Assembly (NCBI GenBank): GCA_008692225.1
Contig: VICG01000002.1
Location: forward strand, 3,429,501-3,493,500
Source: Monilinia fructicola
Taxonomy: Eukaryota; Ascomycota; Leotiomycetes; Helotiales; Sclerotiniaceae
Direction of reading: 5' to 3'
Length of the DNA: 64,000 nt
Of the stretch, positions 22,339-34,557 are shown piece after piece (positions within the stretch are counted from its first letter, which is position 1; each line of letters opens with the position of its first letter). The notes under the pieces were generated by a model. It ran no database searches and was not told the DNA's origin. It saw nothing but the letters and a program-made list of their open reading frames with translations. Position numbers and translations under genes: made by a program.

Positions 22339-23959
22339 TACCTAGGTATTTGTTAGCACTCCAGCTGCATCGATCGAAATCAATCTGGGGCACCTTGCTG
22401 GAACAACCCACTCCAGCTACTAGGTACCTACCTAGGTAGTAGTTTAAGGTGTGGTACTGTGTTTGAATGGATGACTAATATCGTGTGGCTTTCAAACGTC
22501 CTGGAAGTCGGGGCAATATTAATCCGGTAAGGCTATACCAAATCAGATTGATGATGCGCAGTAGGTGTGGGTGTGGGTGGTGGCTTGGGGGAAGGGGCAC
22601 TGTGCAGTAGATGGCAGGTGCACCTAGTGGTGCTCCAATTATTATCAGTGGTAGGTGGTGATGCTGGTGCTGGTGCTGGTGTTGGTGCTACAGTACAGTA
22701 TTACAGTAGCTGGAGGTGGTTGAAGGTTTAGAACTAGAAGAACCTTGGAAGGGTTAGGTTCCCTACAGAGTACAGTAGGTAAGGTTATACAGGGATCTTA
22801 GCTTTCGTGTTCAATCTTGAGTAGGCGGTAAGGTTACTGTTTGTGTAGGTTAACCTTGGAACAACTTGGGAGTGTATACGTAGTAATAAGCGTATAACCT
22901 TATACATAGACATAGATAGGTAGATACTAGGTAGGTAGATCAGCGCTAGGTAAGTATACCACTTTGGAATGCTTCAACTGGGTATCTGGTAAAGGAGTAA
23001 TAATTGTACTTGTTATAACTGCAGGTGGAGGCAGATTGCTTTCTTTCAAGTACCTACCTAGGTATTCTTTTAACAAAATCTATCCCCAATATAAGATTCC
23101 AGATTGTATAATCTTATACCTCTGTGCTAGCCTTGGAGGTAGGGAGATATATACTAATTAGGTGCGTATATGTATAAGCGCCACAGAACTAGCTAGTTTA
23201 AACTCCACCTGGGGTCTTACCATAACTTCACTTCTGTCAGTCTTCACTACTAGGTCCTTCACTTCAAACTGCACTTCCTCTCACTTTGACTTATCTTATT
23301 ACTTCATTACTATTTATTTGAATCAGGGCTAGGTTTATCTACCATATTTGACTGCAATTCGGTTGTATCTATACCAGACCACCCACCTACCTACTGGGTA
23401 ATCTTTAGTACCACTCTAGAATTTGATATCTGACAACCTGGCAGTTCATGGACGTTACCCAAAGAACATACCTAGGTAGATAGCAGGTGGGTATGTCATT
23501 CACGTGAATCCTTTCTTCAAACAATATTTCACCTGGATGGATACTTGGGTACAACTAATAACAACTTTCTCTCTCTCTCTTTCTTTCTCTCTTTCTCTCT
23601 ATTCCAAGGTTTCTCTCTCTCTCTAGTATCTACTAGGCCAGCAACCATCAGCTCAAAATATCAACCAATGACGATTAGCTTCTCTAACCAACGGCTTTAT
23701 TTAGAAAAACCTGGAACAACAAGGCAGGTAGTTACATAACCACGGGCATCCATGGATATGGATAACTGTACCATCTCGGAATACAAACAAGGCTATCCGT
23801 GGACCCTACTGTAATATAAATCTACCTACATGCATCCACTTATCTACCTCCAGCTACAGTATCTACGTAATCATCCACGCACCTCTCTACATATCTACTA
23901 CCTACCTACCTACCTGCTACCACTATTTACCTACCTGCTCCCTACTACATACCTAGGTA
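22339..23959. repeat. Cluster of five TACCTAGGTA palindromes
   Basis: Exact copies start at 22339, 22429, 23055, 23469 and 23950, interspersed with partial copies. Confidence 0.85.
23567..23624. repeat. CT-rich microsatellite
   Basis: Almost pure pyrimidine CT/CTTT tract in two blocks separated by a short interruption. Confidence 0.9.
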
Positions 23960-24066
23960 CCTACTACCTACCTACTATTTACCTACCTGCTACCTACTAC
24001 ATACCTACTACCTACCTACTACATACCTACTACCTACCTCCTACCTACCTACTACCTACCTACCTA
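23898..24066. repeat. TACC / CTAC array
   Basis: About 170 bp built from TACC, CTAC and CTACTAC units, with one TACCTAGGTA embedded at 23950. The plus strand is therefore an accidental Thr/Tyr/Leu-rich open frame, not a gene. Confidence 0.9.
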
Positions 24067-24525
24067 GTATCACTAGGTGCAGACTAGGCACATACTAGGT
24101 ACCGACCTACACCAAACCTGAGGATTTCTCAAAAACATCTGATGAGAGTTCCAAATACCAATACCCAGTAGCCCCAGCTACCTACAATTACTTCTTACCC
24201 TTCACCACAACCACAACCCTTCTTTCATCTCCCCCCTTCTTCCCCTCTTAAGAACCACCTCAAAGACTTCAATTCAAAGACGTCAAACTCAAGTCGGAAC
24301 CAGTTCTTAAGGGTACCTTCCAAAGTGATATCAAGTCACAAATACTACTTCTCAGCACTTATTATTAGTCTTGTTTCCATGTATGGACATTTTAATTCAC
24401 TACTTTTTCCCACAATAAGCTCCCTCGAGGTTTTGGTTCATATCCTTAATATCAAAACTCCATCAAAACTTTTATTGTCCTCATAATTCCAACCCGACCA
24501 TATTACACAATATCTATCTTTTACG

Positions 24526-27500
24526 ATGACTCGCAAACACTTCTTGGCGGATATTGCAGCTGCGTCCAATAAAGAAATTCCTAATGTTGTGTCCATCGGG
24601 CGGGAGATGATGATGGTGATGTAAACTTCTGCTTCTTACATGGTTCTACAGAACCTATAGAAGTTGGACTCTTGGCCCTAGGTATGTTCTTCGATCTTCC
24701 ATCTTCCATGTTCCTGTCAATCTGTCAGTAAGTATTTATTATATCCAGTGGGCTTTGATGCTGTATATACTCACCTCTACAATGCCTCACTCGACATGGA
24801 ATACCGACATCGGACAGGGCGTGAAAGACTACTTTCAATCATGCTAACTTGATCAGATGTCTCTGCTTACCCGGGTGGAAACAGCTTCATGGTCTTCACC
24901 AAGTCTGATGGGGCGCCCAAAGTTGCCATCGAAGCACTGAATCAGCTAACACCCTCCCCAAATGGCGTACTGGTAGCAGATTTGATCACCAGCATTTCGC
25001 AAAAGCTACAGAAGGCTCTTTCGGCAGGCTCGCGAGAAGCGCCCATCAGTCTAGATGATGAGGATGCGGGTGAGGATGATGAAATGGAAGACGACGCAGC
25101 CGAAGAGGAGAGTGAAGATGACTCTGGTTTCTCGGATGATTACGACGAAGACTTCCCAGATGAGCACATGACCTTTTCTAATGGAGATGCAGTATCAAAG
25201 TCGACTATCAAGCTCACACCAAGGGGCTGCTGCAGAAATGAATCGACGTATTCGGGCAGACGTGCGTGCTGTCAGAATGGCCGGTTTTCGGATTGGGATC
25301 TTGAGTGGCATGAGAGCTGATTCTCAAAGTAGTATTTTCAGCATGTCTATTCAGGCTACCAAGTTAGGTCTATCCCAGGAGGCAATGCAAGCTTGGGATA
25401 TAGAATCCGATCAATATGTGACGCTACTTATACGCTACTCCGAAGGATACAAGCCCTACGAGGCAGTAATCGATGAGCCTGCAAAGCATACTGGAATTGA
25501 TTTCCGTATCGGCGTTGGCAATAGTTACAAGCCATCGGTCGCAGCCGCTTTTTCTGCCTTTTCGGACGTAAACAAGGCTGATGCCAAGAATTTCGACAAT
25601 GACAATCCAACACGTCAGGAGGACGAACAGAGCCAGAGCAGAGGATTCTCCAATATCTTCATTAGTAGCTCTCTGAATGAATTCATCAACACGAAGATGA
25701 CATCGATCTTGAAAGTCCGCAACGCAACTGGCTTTGGGTGGAAGAGGCAAAGGAGTGTTTTGATGAGCGCCAAGGACGCCCACTTGAAGAGAATGCAGAT
25801 TTGTTTTCCAACAAGCGTCACTCGAATACAAGCAAAGATGCTACCGGCCAGTCTCCACAACTTCTAACCAACGATCACTTAATTCTTAACAACGGTGGCA
25901 GCATTTCATTCCCACTTCTTGCTGGTCAATTTGCGTTGATGTATCTAGTTCGCTGCACAGAATTCTGTCTCGTTTGCCATGACAAGATCACGGGCGAGTT
26001 TGAGGCACTCAAACCTTACGTCTGTGATAAGCCACTTTGCCTATATCAATATATGTCCTTGGGCTTCGGGCCTAGTGTTGAACATGTCGGTGAACTGTTG
26101 GTACACGTTTCCGGATAAAATACTGACTATGTATAGGAAATTCAAACCCAGCCGTACGTTGTAGATCTTCTCCTAAACTTTTGTTATACTAGCGCTTGGG
26201 TAAGTCTGCGTGCATTCAACTTCTTTGAGTTAACAGCTAAAATTCTGATAGGGCAACCGGATTCGTGAGTACCCTACAGGCATGAGTCTTTCTGTCCCCC
26301 CTGCCATCGCTCCAACTGGGCACATCATACTTCCTACCATCTCCTCAGCTACCACAAATGGCTCCATACCAGTCACTGTTTCGCAGCCAAGTTCGAATAG
26401 CCTACAGGGTAAAGTGTTTGACGTCGGGTACGATGTGCAAGCCCAAGAAGTGACATTCAAGCAAGGTGATGTTCTTATCCGCAGAGGAGACTGGGTCCGT
26501 ATTTTGGTGCGGTCCAGACCTGGAGATTTCATGACCCAGGCATACCACTCTAGAGTGGAAGATATATCTTCGTGGCCGGTGGTAAAACTTTCCGCGCCAA
26601 TCAGCCAGAGCATCCAGACAGCTGCATACCGCATGCCAGCTCCCGTTAACAAGCCATCTGTCGACCCCACACCAGATAACATATGTGACGCCCAGTTGAC
26701 TATTTACAATTGCAACTTCGACAAAATGTCTTCGGCGGAAAAGTGCGGCACGATAACAATGCTGCTGGACACTTTACCATCTATCAAGGATTTGAGGGAG
26801 TATATTGACCGCCAAAGTCTAACGGAAGAACCGAACCTTCGTAAATGGACAGAGCGTATATCTCCGGGCGGCTTTGGGGCTACTTCGATGGGTCATAGCC
26901 TCTAATCGCTCGTGCCTTGTTCAAGTCGATAAATGCCCTGGTCAAAGTGATACCTTGACAAAAATCAGACCTGAACAAAAGGTTTCTCAGATTGGAGAAA
27001 AACTGGATTCAATTCAGATTTGCACAAGGATCACCAGACAAGGAGCTACGTTTCTTGAACGCTCTTAAAGCACAGCAGACAACTTTGGATCCAAAGTATC
27101 CTACTATGTTTGCTTTTCACGGAAGTGCATTACAAAACTGGCATAGTATCATTAGGCATGGATTGGATTTCAAAGAAACTTTGAACGAACGGGCGAGCCT
27201 ATGGACACGGTTGTTTACCATGCACAAGATCAAAGCATATCGTTTTCATATAGTAGCGGACGCAACGTAATGGTAAGCCCCAAACCGTTTCCTCTCAATA
27301 TATGACCTAACGTTAAATTAGAGTTGCTGGCCTGGATCACAACTCAATATTTCAGCCGTGATGAGCATCAACGAAATCATCAATTGCCCTATACAGTTTG
27401 TTAGCTCGCATCCATATATTGTGGTCCAGCATATCGATTGGATTCAATGCCGATACTTACTCGTCCAAGTTGACCCAGGAAGAGGTGCAGCTCCAGGCAC

Positions 27501-28660
27501 CTTTCCAAACATTAGGTATGCTTGAAGCTTGGGGGGTTTTCCCGCAGAGGTATCAGAAAATTCACGCTCAATACGCTAATGTATGTTCTTTATAGTGCCA
27601 CTAAGCCTGTAGCCACTATCGAGCAGGATCCCAAATTCACAGCAAAAGCTTTAAATAGTAATCCTATCGGAGTCCCCTACTGCGCCGCTTCAGTATCAAG
27701 GGCATTTCGCACCGATGGAGTTGAGGGCGCCTCTCAGAACAAGAAACACAAAGGCTTATCTTCGCTCATAAATGGCACCGTTTTTGTGAGCGAAGAAGAA
27801 GATGTTGAAGATACAAATTTTCTGCTCTCCGAAGATGAAGGCGATGTCGAAGTATTGTAAGCAAATTGACTCTCATTGTATATCTTGTGAATTTGACTGT
27901 TGCATGTGCGAATGGTCTCGTTAAGTTTCTCTTCCATAGACGACTTGGGAGGTAGTATGTTTGCTAACGAATTGCACCAGGCATTCACGTTTGACGACAC
28001 CAGAAGCTTCAAGGACTGATTTCGTTCCCGGATTGCTTGATCAAGCCAGCCTTCCAATGCTAGAGTCGCCAGCCTATGCTACCTCATCTGCATCTATGCG
28101 TCTTAACAGAGAATTGAAAGCGATCCTCAAGGTACAAGAGTCTACACCTCTCCACGAATTAGGATGGTATATCGATTATAGTCTGGTTGCCAATCTCTAC
28201 CAGTGGATTGTCGAGCTACATTCTTTCGATCCCACTCTACCATTGGCAAAAGACCTCAAGGAGTCTGGTCAAAGAAGCGTTGTTCTTGAAATTCGCTTCG
28301 GAAAAGATTATCCTCACAGCCCACCATTTGTGCGCGTTATCAAGCCAAGATTTTTTGCCTTTCATGTCTGGTGGTGGCGGTCACGTAACAGCGGGTGGCG
28401 CTTTGTGTATGGAGCTGCTGACGAATTCGGGCTGGAGCGCTGTCTCCTCGATTGAATCAGTTCTCTTGCAAGTTCGTCTTGCAATTATGAGTACCGAACC
28501 AAAACCTGCACGTCTGGAAAGCAAAGGTAAACAACATCAAGGTGAGTATGGAACCCATGAGGCTATGGCAGCTTTCATCAGGGCCTGTAATATGCACGGA
28601 TGGGAGGTACCCAAGGACTTCCAAGACTTTGCAACGACACCGGCATCTACTCGGTCTTGA
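24526..28660 (+). CDS. PARP-like ADP-ribosyltransferase fused to UBE2Q-type E2
   Basis: Seven exons (24526-24681, 24857-26085, 26137-26199, 26252-27272, 27322-27515, 27596-27856, 27981-28660) fit a protein of about 1199 residues. An acidic region follows the N-terminus. A conserved middle segment has LCLYQYMSLGFGPS and EIQTQPYVVDLL. A PARP catalytic core follows (FAFHGSALQNWHSIIRHGL, then GRAYGHG and VYHAQD), and a C-terminal UBC fold has SGGGGHVTAGGALCMELL, whose Cys is the likely E2 thioester residue. Fungal PARPs with a C-terminal UBCc domain are a known lineage; the substrate is unknown. Eight one-base shifts interrupt it: missing G near 24598 and 25740, extra G at 25223 and 26866, extra A at 26998, shifts at 27184-27193 and 27209-27215, extra T at 28351-28356. 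Their net effect matches the total exon length modulo 3. As written it cannot be translated beyond about 26 codons. Confidence 0.85.
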
Positions 28661-30829
28661 TTAGCCAGTCCGAACAGCAACCGAATGGGTATGGATATTA
28701 TGCATTCTAAGGAGTAAGGAGGCGTGTTTGGTGCTTATCGGACTGACAGGGACACAGTATGAAGGCGTTGGGAAAGGAGAAACAAACTGGTGTTCTAGAT
28801 TTGCTATTGCTACTTTGCTGGTCTTATTTTTGGGTTGGCTGGCGTTGTGGAAGATCGAGCGAGGAATATCATGGTGTGATCACGTAACGAACAAATACCC
28901 AGAACATTGTAAGGCGTTACAATGGAGAGGTATCACAACGTCGAACGGGTGACCTCGAGGAATGGTAATGTTTCTAGAGTCGATCGGTTCTTGCTATTAC
29001 AAGTGGTAGATCTTTTTAAAATTTGCAAGATATTAAGATAAATGAATGGCCTTTCAAATTCCTGTTTGGAACCTTCTGTGGAAGTTCTTGAAAGGTAAAT
29101 TGAGTGCAATAGTTTTAGGCTTTATTACTTTCATAATTGGAAGGGTGAACGAACAGGGTATCATGGAAAACCCCCGCGCGCCGATAAAGGAACATCCTTT
29201 CAGATTCTACGTCAAAATTGAAGCTTAAAAGACTATCTGATCATCAAACCTAAAACGGGAGTTATTTAAAAATTCTTGTCAATCCCTCTATCCATTCAAT
29301 CAGAGATTGACGAGTTCCAACTTGGAGATGATGAAGAATCCCTACTGTGCAGGAGGAGTAGTCAGGTAGGCACAGTCAGTAAGAAGGATCCTTAGCGATC
29401 AACCTAATATCGCATGCGTATGCATCTCGTATTTCGCATGGGTAATGTATGGGTGATGGGAAATCGCCAGGGCTGTTCTTAGCGCCCGTCTCACACGATG
29501 GTGCGCGTCTGTCTTCTCCTGTCCTGCAGCGTACTGTATCAGAAACCGCCGAAATTGGATCCCGAGCGCGGCACTCGCTGTCTTTCTCGTGGGGCGTCGT
29601 GTCGGTGGGGGTTCGTGTCTCTGGCGTTCTTGGTCTTGTCTCTGCCCGTTGGGATTGGGTGCGGGGGGTAGGGCTTGTAACCTGGGACTACAGTACAGTA
29701 CGGAGTACGGTGATAATTACCGCTCCCGACTCCATCATGGGGGGGGGGGGGGGGGCGTCGACGCATTTGGCGTGAGCAGCCCCGGATTGGATTTGGTCTT
29801 GGGAGATAATGCCCATTTGGCAATTGCTCACGCAGCCACTGTACAGTAGCAGTCTTAAGCTTATCCTGCCCACCGATATCGATGCCGACAGAAAAAGTCC
29901 ACTTCCCCCCTCGTCCTTGAGCGAATATTGATTTCTTGGGTGGCGTGCGACAAAAGTATGTCAGGACGTGCGCGGGCCCCATCCCCCAGCAAAAATGTTA
30001 ATTGACCGCTCGCTTGGGATTCTTACTATACAGTACTGTAGCTCAGCGCAGCTCACCGTACTCCGTACTCCGTACATCCTTCTGGTTCATTCGGTTGATC
30101 TGCGCAGCAGGCGCCCGCATCGGAGCCTCTTCATGATGATATATTCCAAAGGATATTTGTATTCGATCAGTACAGTACCACAGTTGTTGGGTTTTGGAAT
30201 CTGGCGACGGTCATACCAAGGGTTGTCAGCGGTGATAAATTAATTGCTCGTGGGGTTGATTGATGTGGGTCGACCCAAGGGGGTATGTGTCGTTTGTTCA
30301 GGGGGCCCTGGAAGGGATAGTATAAATTCTAGGTTTGATATAGTTCGCAAGAAAGCGAGAACTTTGATTCTGCCCTTGTTTTGCTCTGTTTTGACTTTTG
30401 GAGATAGCAACCGCTTTTTCTTGGGTGGTTTATTCACCAGAAGTGCAGAATGCAGTCTTCTCGTATATGTGTGAAGTTTTGAATCGAGATGTAGTAATGC
30501 AAGAGTAAAAGGTCAAGATTGTACTGATTTTCTACTCCTATTTTTCTATGTGTAATATCTAGCATGCAAACTCTGATGAGCAAAGACAAAAACGCAAAAT
30601 TCAAAAAATAGCCACGTTGGATGACCGCCGCCGTTGGCCATCCTCAGAATTGAATACTCCGGCCTTGCTTCGCCTGTCCCATTAATGAAGAAGGCCCCGC
30701 GCATCTAACCATGCATCCACCGTTCCGACCAGTTCTATTCCTCACTCCTCGAGCACCAATCCTCCAAACCCGCACTTCATCCAAACTCCCAACCATTCAT
30801 ATGTCGTAGTAACAAACACCACCGCGCAT
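28661..30829. other. 2.2-kb intergenic region with GC-rich part
   Basis: No supported gene. From about 29,400 to 30,240 composition turns GC-richer with a G17 run, repeated TACAGTA words and three TACTCCGTA/TACGGAGTA words. Short open frames on both strands here reflect composition. The last 500 bases are the 3' flank of the carbonic anhydrase gene. Confidence 0.5.
29739..29755 (+). repeat. G17 homopolymer
   Basis: Seventeen consecutive G residues in a GC-rich intergenic stretch. Length is probably unreliable in the assembly. Confidence 0.9.
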
Positions 30830-31731
30830 CTAAACATTGACCTTCTGTCCCCAAACCTCCTGCTCCACTCGCGCACTGAAAGAGCTGACCTTCAATAACT
30901 CTTGCATTTGGGCAGTACCCACCAACAACTTAGGGTTACTAACAAACCATCGAAGACCCTGAGTACAAGGTGGAGTAGTAAGACTTCCCTCATAAGTCCA
31001 GTAGGTATCGAGGCTCTTAACTTCTGTAAGTGCTTGCTTGATGTTCAAAGTTGAAGAGATTCTGGTGGTTGTGTCCTTGAAGGAGGGGACTTTGGATAGC
31101 TGGAGAGACTCGAAGAAGGTGGAGTTGGGAGCATTGGATTCATAGGCGACAGGGTCAATCAAGATACCAACGACGGCTCGTTCTTCGCCATCGGCCTTAG
31201 CATGCACAAGATGGAGCTCGGATTTGGCGCGGTCACCGTTGATGGAGTGCTCGCTAGGTGAGTGTATGTGCAAGCCTTTGAGGTATACGGTCTCACCATC
31301 GAAGGTCATGGAAGGGTTGCGGGTGAGATCTGTGCCGGCGGGAACGAAAGCAGGGCCATAACCCCAGTTGTACAGACTACCACTGATGGAATCGGGGTAG
31401 TTGAAGGTTGGTTTGTGGGTTTTTAGCGAGGCCATCGGCAGTGTTAAGGTGAACAGGGGATTGCTGAGCACCGGTCTGGCAAAGGGTGTAGTCTGGAAGT
31501 GAAATATTAGAAATGTGATAACAGAATGAGATTCTAGAATTCGATGGCATGCAACTCTGTTGAAGTGAAAAAGAAAGGCTTACCATCACTAATCTTCCCC
31601 CAATCATAGGAAGTGTCGTATGACCAATCAGTACCACCTGCTCTTTTCATAAGCGAACCCTCGGAGAGATCATGATCGGGACAAGCCATCACGGCTGATA
31701 AAAGAGTAGCGGCGACGATTAAACGAACCAT
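30830..31731 (-). CDS. Secreted alpha-type carbonic anhydrase
   Basis: Exons 31584-31731 and 30830-31492 (91-nt intron) give about 269 residues once one extra A (complement of 31420-31424) is discounted. Residues 1-16 are a signal peptide (VRLIVAATLLSAVMA), followed by a dibasic KR that could be a processing site. The alpha-CA fold is clear: QSPVHL near the start, GSLYNWGYGPAF, the zinc ligands in LHIHSPSEHS and ELHLVH, and the Thr-containing YEGSLTTPPCT loop near the end. The enzyme hydrates CO2 to bicarbonate outside the cell or in the wall. Most fungi rely on beta-CAs; secreted alpha-CAs are scattered in ascomycetes. Zinc ligands and active-site loop are intact. Confidence 0.9.
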
Positions 31732-31732
31732 G

Positions 31733-31778
31733 ATGAATGAATGAATGGATGAATGAATGAATGAATGGATCGATGAAT
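31733..31778. repeat. GAAT/GGAT tetranucleotide repeat in 5' leader
   Basis: About eleven units of GAAT with GGAT interruptions, immediately upstream of the carbonic anhydrase ATG and therefore probably in its 5' UTR. Confidence 0.85.
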
Positions 31779-33431
31779 GTGATGTCAAACTGTAAAAGAA
31801 TGTGTGATTGAATGATGAGGTGATGTAGTTCAGGAGGAGCTCTACCACTTATATAGAAGTTTCTTCCATCGTGAACTGAGGTTGCTTCTCTTGGCCATTC
31901 CTCACAGCCATCAATTGCGATAGACTTGGAACAATGCAATCTTTGAAGGAATTCTATACCCAGGCCGATAAGCCCGTAACATAAATTATTAGCTACATGG
32001 ACTTGTCCACCGAGCTCCAGCCCAGTATGTGAAATTGTAGATGGGTATGGCATGCAAGATTGAAGATATACTTTCCTTGGCGTTGAAACCCAGGAGTAAG
32101 CTCGACTCATGTTTCCGTGGAAGTTTCGGGCACATGTCATACAGTACCTGATACAAAAGTTTGAGAAGTTTCGCGAAACTGGCCCTATCTGGCCAAGGCG
32201 AATCATAAATGAGAGATTTTGTGGCGTTTGCGGAGCCACAATTATCTCGTGACATTGAACTCTAATATGATCTCCTTTATGCGACATTGAAGTATGGGGG
32301 CTGTGCACACTCACTGTATTATTATATCAAGCCATTGACCTTGCAAACCTTAATAAGATCTCCCATAGACCATGGTCCATGACCTGCGAGTATTCCATGA
32401 AGTTTCGAGATGTTCATTTGAACTTCGTTTGAAGTTCATTTGATGTGTTTTTGAAGTAAGACATAGGTCTGAGATATGAGTGGTGCGTGTAGCTTGCAAC
32501 TTGCAAGTTTCAACTACGTAATCATATTTTCAGGACAATTAGACAGTCTTTTGATTCATTAATAAATCCGTCAACTGAGGATTCATGGAACTGAAGAGTT
32601 GGTTAATTTTGTGAGTTGTCAATACCATCGACGACCAAGTGTGTGGTACTGTAAAGGATTTGCTTGGTATAACATTCAAGCTGGCATCTAGCTTTCAACC
32701 ATATCACGAGACAAGTTACAACAGATGGTGGAATTCGTACTTTCGGACATAGCCTTAGATGTAGCAAGGATCTCCAAGTTTTGCTCTTATCTTGAGGAGT
32801 AGCACGTGAGAGAGGACTGGGATACTTCCCCAGGAATTATTCGAGATTGGAAAACTCCGTGCTGTAGTACCAGAACTCGCAGTTGATATAAACATGGAAA
32901 GCCCGAAGAAAAGGTAAAAAGCGGGATTTTATGATGACCTGCAGGTCGCTTCCTTGAGTTTCCTCCTCTTTTGACCCCGCCCTATCATGCTCACCTGGGC
33001 AGTCAATGCATCTTTGGAGGGGAAAAATCTAGACTGCATAGCCATTACTATAATGGATTTTTGTCAACTGTTCAAATGAAAGCATCACGCATCAGTAAAT
33101 TCCAAGTGTCGGAGCTATCAGACTGTAGCTAGCTTGCAACAATATGTGCAGTGGCCCCATACAGAGTCAAAATCACGGGGTTTGACTTGGTAACTCCCGG
33201 TTTGTATAATATATAAATTCCTATATATCGCATATCGCATGTTGCATGTTGCATATCAATTTGCATCGTGTAGAGTTGCATATGATAGAATCTCGCAACT
33301 TCGTATAATGTATAAAAGATATATATAGTATGCCCGATCGCCTGGGTGTGCCCCGGATCGCGAGGTTTGTAACGTCATGTAAGATATAAGATATAGGATA
33401 GATGCGTATAAAGATGCTCAAAAGCAAAAGA

Positions 33432-33441
33432 TACCTAGGTA
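33432..33441. repeat. TACCTAGGTA palindrome
   Basis: Exact copy, directly followed by a second CCTAGG. Confidence 0.85.
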
Positions 33442-33933
33442 CCTAGGCAATCGCGGGGTTTGGAAACTTTGTATATTAGATAAAAACTCAATGGATGGAC
33501 CATATGTGTGTACTTTTATCTATTATACAAAATTGTAAATCCCCGCAATCATACCTAGAAATCGCAATCGTATTCCGCAACCATATCACAACGTACCCAG
33601 TACAGCGTTGGCATTTCCATGAAGATGACCAAGTCTGAACGGAGAGTGATAGTTTATGTGTTAAGAGGCTGAGTTCAAACCATAGTGAACAGTGTTGTGT
33701 TATGATATGTCTTCGATCATAATGAAGTCGCGTAGGTTCAGGATAGGCTAAGGACAGGATGTGAGCGAAGTGAGCAAAAGCATAGCCTTGAAAGAGATTC
33801 AAAGGTTCAGTTGAATTCGAGAGAACGAACGTCCTTCATAGGCCGATGAGGTTGCCGAGGTTGAAGAGGAGCAGCGAAGCAGGTACATAGATATCTAGTG
33901 ATTGATACACGCTGCAGGTAGGTGCTAGCATAC

Positions 33934-33943
33934 TACCTAGGTA
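33934..33943. repeat. TACCTAGGTA palindrome
   Basis: Exact copy, flanked by further TAGGTAG. Confidence 0.85.
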
Positions 33944-34273
33944 GGTAGAAGAGCTTGATTGATGGTCGATACTAGATAGATACTGATCCTCGAGTAGCTG
34001 GAGACTCCATGTTCGCTAATCTACTCCATGCTAAGTCGCATATGGCTTAGCGTCGGTGAAATGTTCGCCGTCCTCCGACTTCTCATGCAGGGATCAATTA
34101 TCATCATGCGCCGCTTGTCAGTGATAATTGGATTGGAGCCATTTTCCAATTCGACCTACGGGTGTTGTTGCTTTGAGAATGAACAACGGTGAAGTCAATT
34201 CTACCACTCTTCTCATCATACATTCTCTATCTATGAATGAACCTTCTTCAAAATCACATAGTCTCATGACGGC

Positions 34274-34309
34274 ATACCAGTATACATACCAGTATACATA
34301 CGAGTACAT
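34274..34309. repeat. 12-bp repeat, three copies
   Basis: ATACCAGTATAC twice, then a third copy with two mismatches. Confidence 0.8.
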
Positions 34310-34557
34310 ATCTATGGTTTATTAATCTTCATGCTGGGACAATTTCCTGCCAATATCTTTAAAACTAAATCTTCACAAACCTTAGTTATTTTTTATCCTA
34401 CAATATACAATACTATCTCTTTCCTCATTGTCTTGAAAACCCACAAACCATACCACTCACAGAAACTCCCTAAGCTCAGAGTATTCACTCCTCACCATTC
34501 ATCCACTCTTAACACACCTTCGCTCCAGCATTGATTCGAGAATTCTTCTCGCAAGCT

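Larger units (their letters stand above)
22204..24525. other. Repeat-rich intergenic region
   Basis: 2.3 kb without a supportable gene. It holds five TACCTAGGTA palindromes plus many CCTAGGTA and CTAGGTAG half-sites, GGTGCTGGTGCTGGTGTTGG-type trinucleotide runs near 22660, a CT tract and a TACC/TACCTAC array. The last 450 bases are AT-rich and probably the promoter and leader of the PARP fusion gene. Confidence 0.65.
31732..34557. other. 2.8-kb intergenic region
   Basis: Begins with the GAAT-repeat leader of the carbonic anhydrase gene. Beyond that I see no gene with conserved features on either strand. Two TACCTAGGTA palindromes (33432, 33934) and ATATGCATAT-like AT-rich sequence near 33220-33420 are present. 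A 12-bp repeat is at 34274. Confidence 0.5.

Noticed and set aside
23830..24087. Plus-strand open frame rich in Tyr/Leu/Thr/Pro
   Set aside because: It is the translation of the TACC/CTAC array, not a protein gene.
23880..24090. Possible CRISPR-like or other regularly spaced array
   Set aside because: Units are 4-7 bp microsatellite repeats without spacers, and the genome is eukaryotic.
29449..29982. Overlapping open frames on both strands in the GC-rich patch
   Set aside because: Open because stop codons are rare in GC-rich sequence; they run across the G17 run and show no motif.
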